Source: Phycisphaeraceae bacterium (lineage in GTDB: Bacteria > Planctomycetota > Phycisphaerae > Phycisphaerales > UBA1924). From it: a stretch of 64,000 nucleotides of DNA. The notes beneath the pieces were generated by a model. That model saw only the letters and a program-made list of their open reading frames with translations. It did not search any database and had not been told where the DNA came from. This document shows, one piece after another, positions 61,694 through 64,000 of the stretch; the first letter of the stretch is position 1; every line of letters starts with the position of its first letter. Made by a program: the position numbers and the translations under genes. The DNA is taken from positions 2,170,001 through 2,234,000 of the forward strand of contig JACKHF010000001.1 of assembly GCA_020639155.1 (NCBI GenBank). The letters are read 5' to 3'.

Positions 61694-64000
61694 ATGACAT
61701 CTGCCCGAACTGCCGCAGTACTTGGCGTATTGATCTGCGCCGGCACAGCCATCGCCCAGCGAGGTATTGATCCGTGGCTTGACGCGGTAAAGAACCAGAC
61801 GAGTCTTCCCGCTGGTGTGAAGATCGAGGTTGGTACCGTGCCTGGCACAATCGATGCGCGCGCGGCTGCGATGACGTTGTGCAGTGCCGTGACGTGGAGC
61901 GACGTCGATACCTCGACAGATCTCCCCATGATCACCGTCACAAAGCGATCGGCATCTGGTGCAACCAAGCCAACTGTGCTGGTTGTCGCTGGTGCGGACG
62001 GGCGCCACGAACTCGGTCAGATTGTTGCGATTGAAGTGGCTCGATCCATTGCGATCAACCACGCCGATGCGCTCGATGCTGTCGATGTTGTTGTGATCCC
62101 GTGCATCGACACAGAAATATCAACACTGATGTCGGGCAACTGGGTGCGGGCAGACGCAAAGGCTACGCGACTGGTCGCGTGGAGCAACGACGAGGATGGC
62201 GACGGGCGAAAGGACGAGGACGGTCCGAACGATCTCAATGGTGACGGCATCATCACCATGATGCGCGTTGCGAATCCGCCACCGAGGATGGATCGTGAGT
62301 GGATCATCGATCCCGACGATCCGCGCATCATGCGCAAGCCGAAGAAGGACGAGGGCGAGATCGCGACCCACGCGATGATCATCGAATCAACGGATGATGA
62401 TGGCGATGGCGAATATGCCGAGGACGCGACTGGAAGCATGATTGTTGACACACAGTTCCCTCATCTCTGGCCGGAGTTTTCAGAGGGTGCGGGTAGGTTC
62501 CCGCTCGATTATCCGAGCGCAAACGCGCTGGCGCGCTACATCGAATCGAACCGGAACATTGCTGCGGTGGTTGTATATGGCCCGCGCGACACGGTGACGA
62601 AAATACCCGATGCTGGCAAGTTCGATGTGTCCGGCCGTGTGCCGACAGGCATCGAGCGCGGTGATGAGGATCTGTACAAAGCTGTGAGCAAGTCGTTCGG
62701 TGAGATCACGCACATCAAGTCAACGCACGACGCGATCGAGAAGGGATTCGGCGAGGGATCTTTTGCGGGCTGGACGTACGCACACATGGGTATTCCGACG
62801 TTCGCGACACCCGTCTGGGTCCGCTCCGATCTTCTCGAAACAAAGAAGGATGACAAGGCTGACAAAGCTGAAGACGAAGCAGAACTCCCGACCAACGTCA
62901 CAATCGGCGGTCGCTCGTTCGATCTGACAGAGGAAGGTATTGCATCACTTGTGCAGTGGATGGACACGCTCTCTGAATCTGACGGGTTCAAGCCTGCGCT
63001 TGATCTGATGCATCTTGAGAGCGCAATTCGCGAGAAGATCGCATCGCTGACACCGGATGCGGTTGCTGCACGCAAGGAAGCCGAGGCGGAAAAAGAAAAG
63101 AAGAAAAAGAAAGACGATACCGAAGGTGAATCTGCTGGTGACACGACTGAAGCATCAGTAGTAGAGACAAAGGAAGCTCCAAAGCCGAAGTTTGAGTCCG
63201 TCAGCATCGCTGGTCGCACGATTGAGCTCTCAACCGAGGGCATCCAGACTGCAATGGGCGAGCTTGACGGTATGTCGGAAGCCGAGCGCAACGCGATCAT
63301 GCAGGAGTTCATGGCGCTCCCCGAACCCGTGCGTCAGAAGTTTATGACGGTGGGGCAGGGCGGCACGATTGAGGAGCCTCAGCCTGAAGCGCCCGCAAAG
63401 GAAGCAAAGCCTGCTGCGAAGAAGGACAGCAAGGACGACAAGAAGAAGACCGAGGACGAGAAGTGGTTCGAGTATCTCGACGAGCACGCATCCGATGATG
63501 GGTCGATCCGTGGATTTGTCGAATGGACAACGTTCGAGCATCCGACGCTTGGCACTGTCGAGATCGGTGGTATGGTGCCTGGTGTGTTCTTCAATCCGGC
63601 AGTATCTGACGGAGCAGATCATGCGCTGCTGATGGCGAAACTTGTTGATCAGCAGGCCGAGTTCATCGCGAAACTCGCGTCGATGATGCCGAAGGTTACC
63701 ATTGAAGCTCCGATTGTCGAGGACCTCGGCAACGGGATATGGCGCATCGATCTGCGCATCGTTAACACCGGCGAGATGGACACGACCAGCGCTATCGGAA
63801 ACAAGACCCAGCGGTACACACGCACCATGGTGCGCATTGATCTGCCAAAGGAACGCATCCTTTCCGGCAATCGTGCGAGCGGGTTTGCCTCCCTTGATGC
63901 GATGGGTGGTGACTGGAGCGGCTCGTGGGTTGTCAATGCGAATGGCATGTCCAGTGTGAAAATCACAATCGATGGCCCTGCCGTCGTAGCAACAGAACTT
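61694..64000 (+). CDS. Secreted M14-like metallopeptidase, 3'-truncated by the window
   Basis: 769 codons are visible and the frame is open at the window end. GGAGG lies 5 nt before the ATG. A signal peptide ends near residue 21 (AGTAIAQ). The block VLVVAGADGRHELGQIVAIE (residues 95-114) corresponds in position to the first zinc site of M14 carboxypeptidases, but the canonical GxHxxE is not clear; His105-Glu106 is the nearest. Then follow DEDGDGRKDED and DLNGDGIITMMR, an Asp-rich, EF-hand-like stretch seen in planctomycete M14 proteins as I recall, and ARYIESNRNIAAVVVYG. Two Lys/Glu/Asp-rich linkers (near residues 450-490 and 570-590) separate later parts. Downstream FEHPTLGTVEIGG is a typical M14 block. 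Activity is uncertain. Confidence 0.75.
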   Translation, partial: MTSARTAAVLGVLICAGTAIAQRGIDPWLDAVKNQTSLPAGVKIEVGTVPGTIDARAAAMTLCSAVTWSDVDTSTDLPMITVTKRSASGATKPTVLVVAGADGRHELGQIVAIEVARSIAINHADALDAVDVVVIPCIDTEISTLMSGNWVRADAKATRLVAWSNDEDGDGRKDEDGPNDLNGDGIITMMRVANPPPRMDREWIIDPDDPRIMRKPKKDEGEIATHAMIIESTDDDGDGEYAEDATGSMIVDTQFPHLWPEFSEGAGRFPLDYPSANALARYIESNRNIAAVVVYGPRDTVTKIPDAGKFDVSGRVPTGIERGDEDLYKAVSKSFGEITHIKSTHDAIEKGFGEGSFAGWTYAHMGIPTFATPVWVRSDLLETKKDDKADKAEDEAELPTNVTIGGRSFDLTEEGIASLVQWMDTLSESDGFKPALDLMHLESAIREKIASLTPDAVAARKEAEAEKEKKKKKDDTEGESAGDTTEASVVETKEAPKPKFESVSIAGRTIELSTEGIQTAMGELDGMSEAERNAIMQEFMALPEPVRQKFMTVGQGGTIEEPQPEAPAKEAKPAAKKDSKDDKKKTEDEKWFEYLDEHASDDGSIRGFVEWTTFEHPTLGTVEIGGMVPGVFFNPAVSDGADHALLMAKLVDQQAEFIAKLASMMPKVTIEAPIVEDLGNGIWRIDLRIVNTGEMDTTSAIGNKTQRYTRTMVRIDLPKERILSGNRASGFASLDAMGGDWSGSWVVNANGMSSVKITIDGPAVVATEL

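Noticed and set aside
62536..63312. Minus-strand open frame rich in Ser and Phe
   Set aside because: It is the antisense reading of the Lys/Glu/Asp-rich linkers of the M14-like gene.

Overview
The window looks like a chromosomal piece of a planctomycete, most probably of the Phycisphaerae/Phycisphaerales line. The grounds are family-level: a 23S-5S rRNA unit with no 16S beside it, prepilin-like proteins ending in a shared FKAIWD tail, the CISCGYDL zinc-ribbon motif, MoxR-DUF58-VWA gene strings, and many unfamiliar secreted or membrane proteins. This assignment is inference from gene content; no database search was run. No insertion sequence, integrase, CRISPR array or phage gene was seen, and no classical DNA-binding regulator was recognised.

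Layout. 1-868: 3' end of an unknown gene with a poly-glycine tail, closed by a strong terminator. 968-4430: a self-contained 23S-5S rRNA unit with its own candidate promoter, a boxA-like site, processing hairpins and a terminator. 4470-7308: a permease of the binding-protein-dependent ABC type and an NHL-propeller lipoprotein. 7410-20741: one long co-oriented string (VWA/glutamine-amidotransferase-like protein, MoxR ATPase, BamE-like lipoprotein, DUF58, BatA-like VWA protein, secreted/membrane auxiliary protein, ABC ATPase, ABC-2 permease), mostly joined by 4-base overlaps. Facing it at 20745-24199 on the minus strand is a second, paralogous ATPase plus auxiliary membrane protein without a permease. 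I regard this double cassette as the most system-like part of the window.

24286-32349 holds central metabolism: the two subunits of a 3-oxoacid CoA-transferase placed apart on opposite strands around AIM24 and DUF4332 genes, pyruvate phosphate dikinase, and a lone nuoG. 32446-37074 carries a small lipoprotein, a DinB protein, tRNA-Arg(TCT) and a cytochrome-oxidase assembly group (ctaB, ABC ATPase, ABC permease, SCO1). 37076-49527 has an M24 aminopeptidase, tilS, a membrane/coiled-coil protein, lemA, a GT-C-like membrane protein, an M48 protease with a TerB-like tail, a methyltransferase with a NatAB-type ABC exporter, and prfA.

49531-56927 is accessory in character: small membrane proteins, two DUF1801 proteins, a secreted protein, an MtlR/DUF4145-like protein with an RNxxxH motif, a zinc-ribbon membrane protein overlapping a tandem pair of duplicated Cys-rich membrane proteins, and a lone thiG. 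aspS (57095-58906) follows. 58907-61461 is a minus-strand cluster of four proteins sharing a QLRGI..SM..WA motif, two of them full prepilin-like proteins and two short single-TM derivatives. The window closes inside a secreted M14-like metallopeptidase gene (61694 onward).

Recurring themes: convergent gene pairs with 0-3 bp (or overlapping) 3' ends, translational-coupling overlaps inside operons, and lysine/threonine-rich N-terminal tails on three unrelated cytoplasmic enzymes. Boundaries and functions come from reading the sequence; family names rest on remembered motifs, not on searches.
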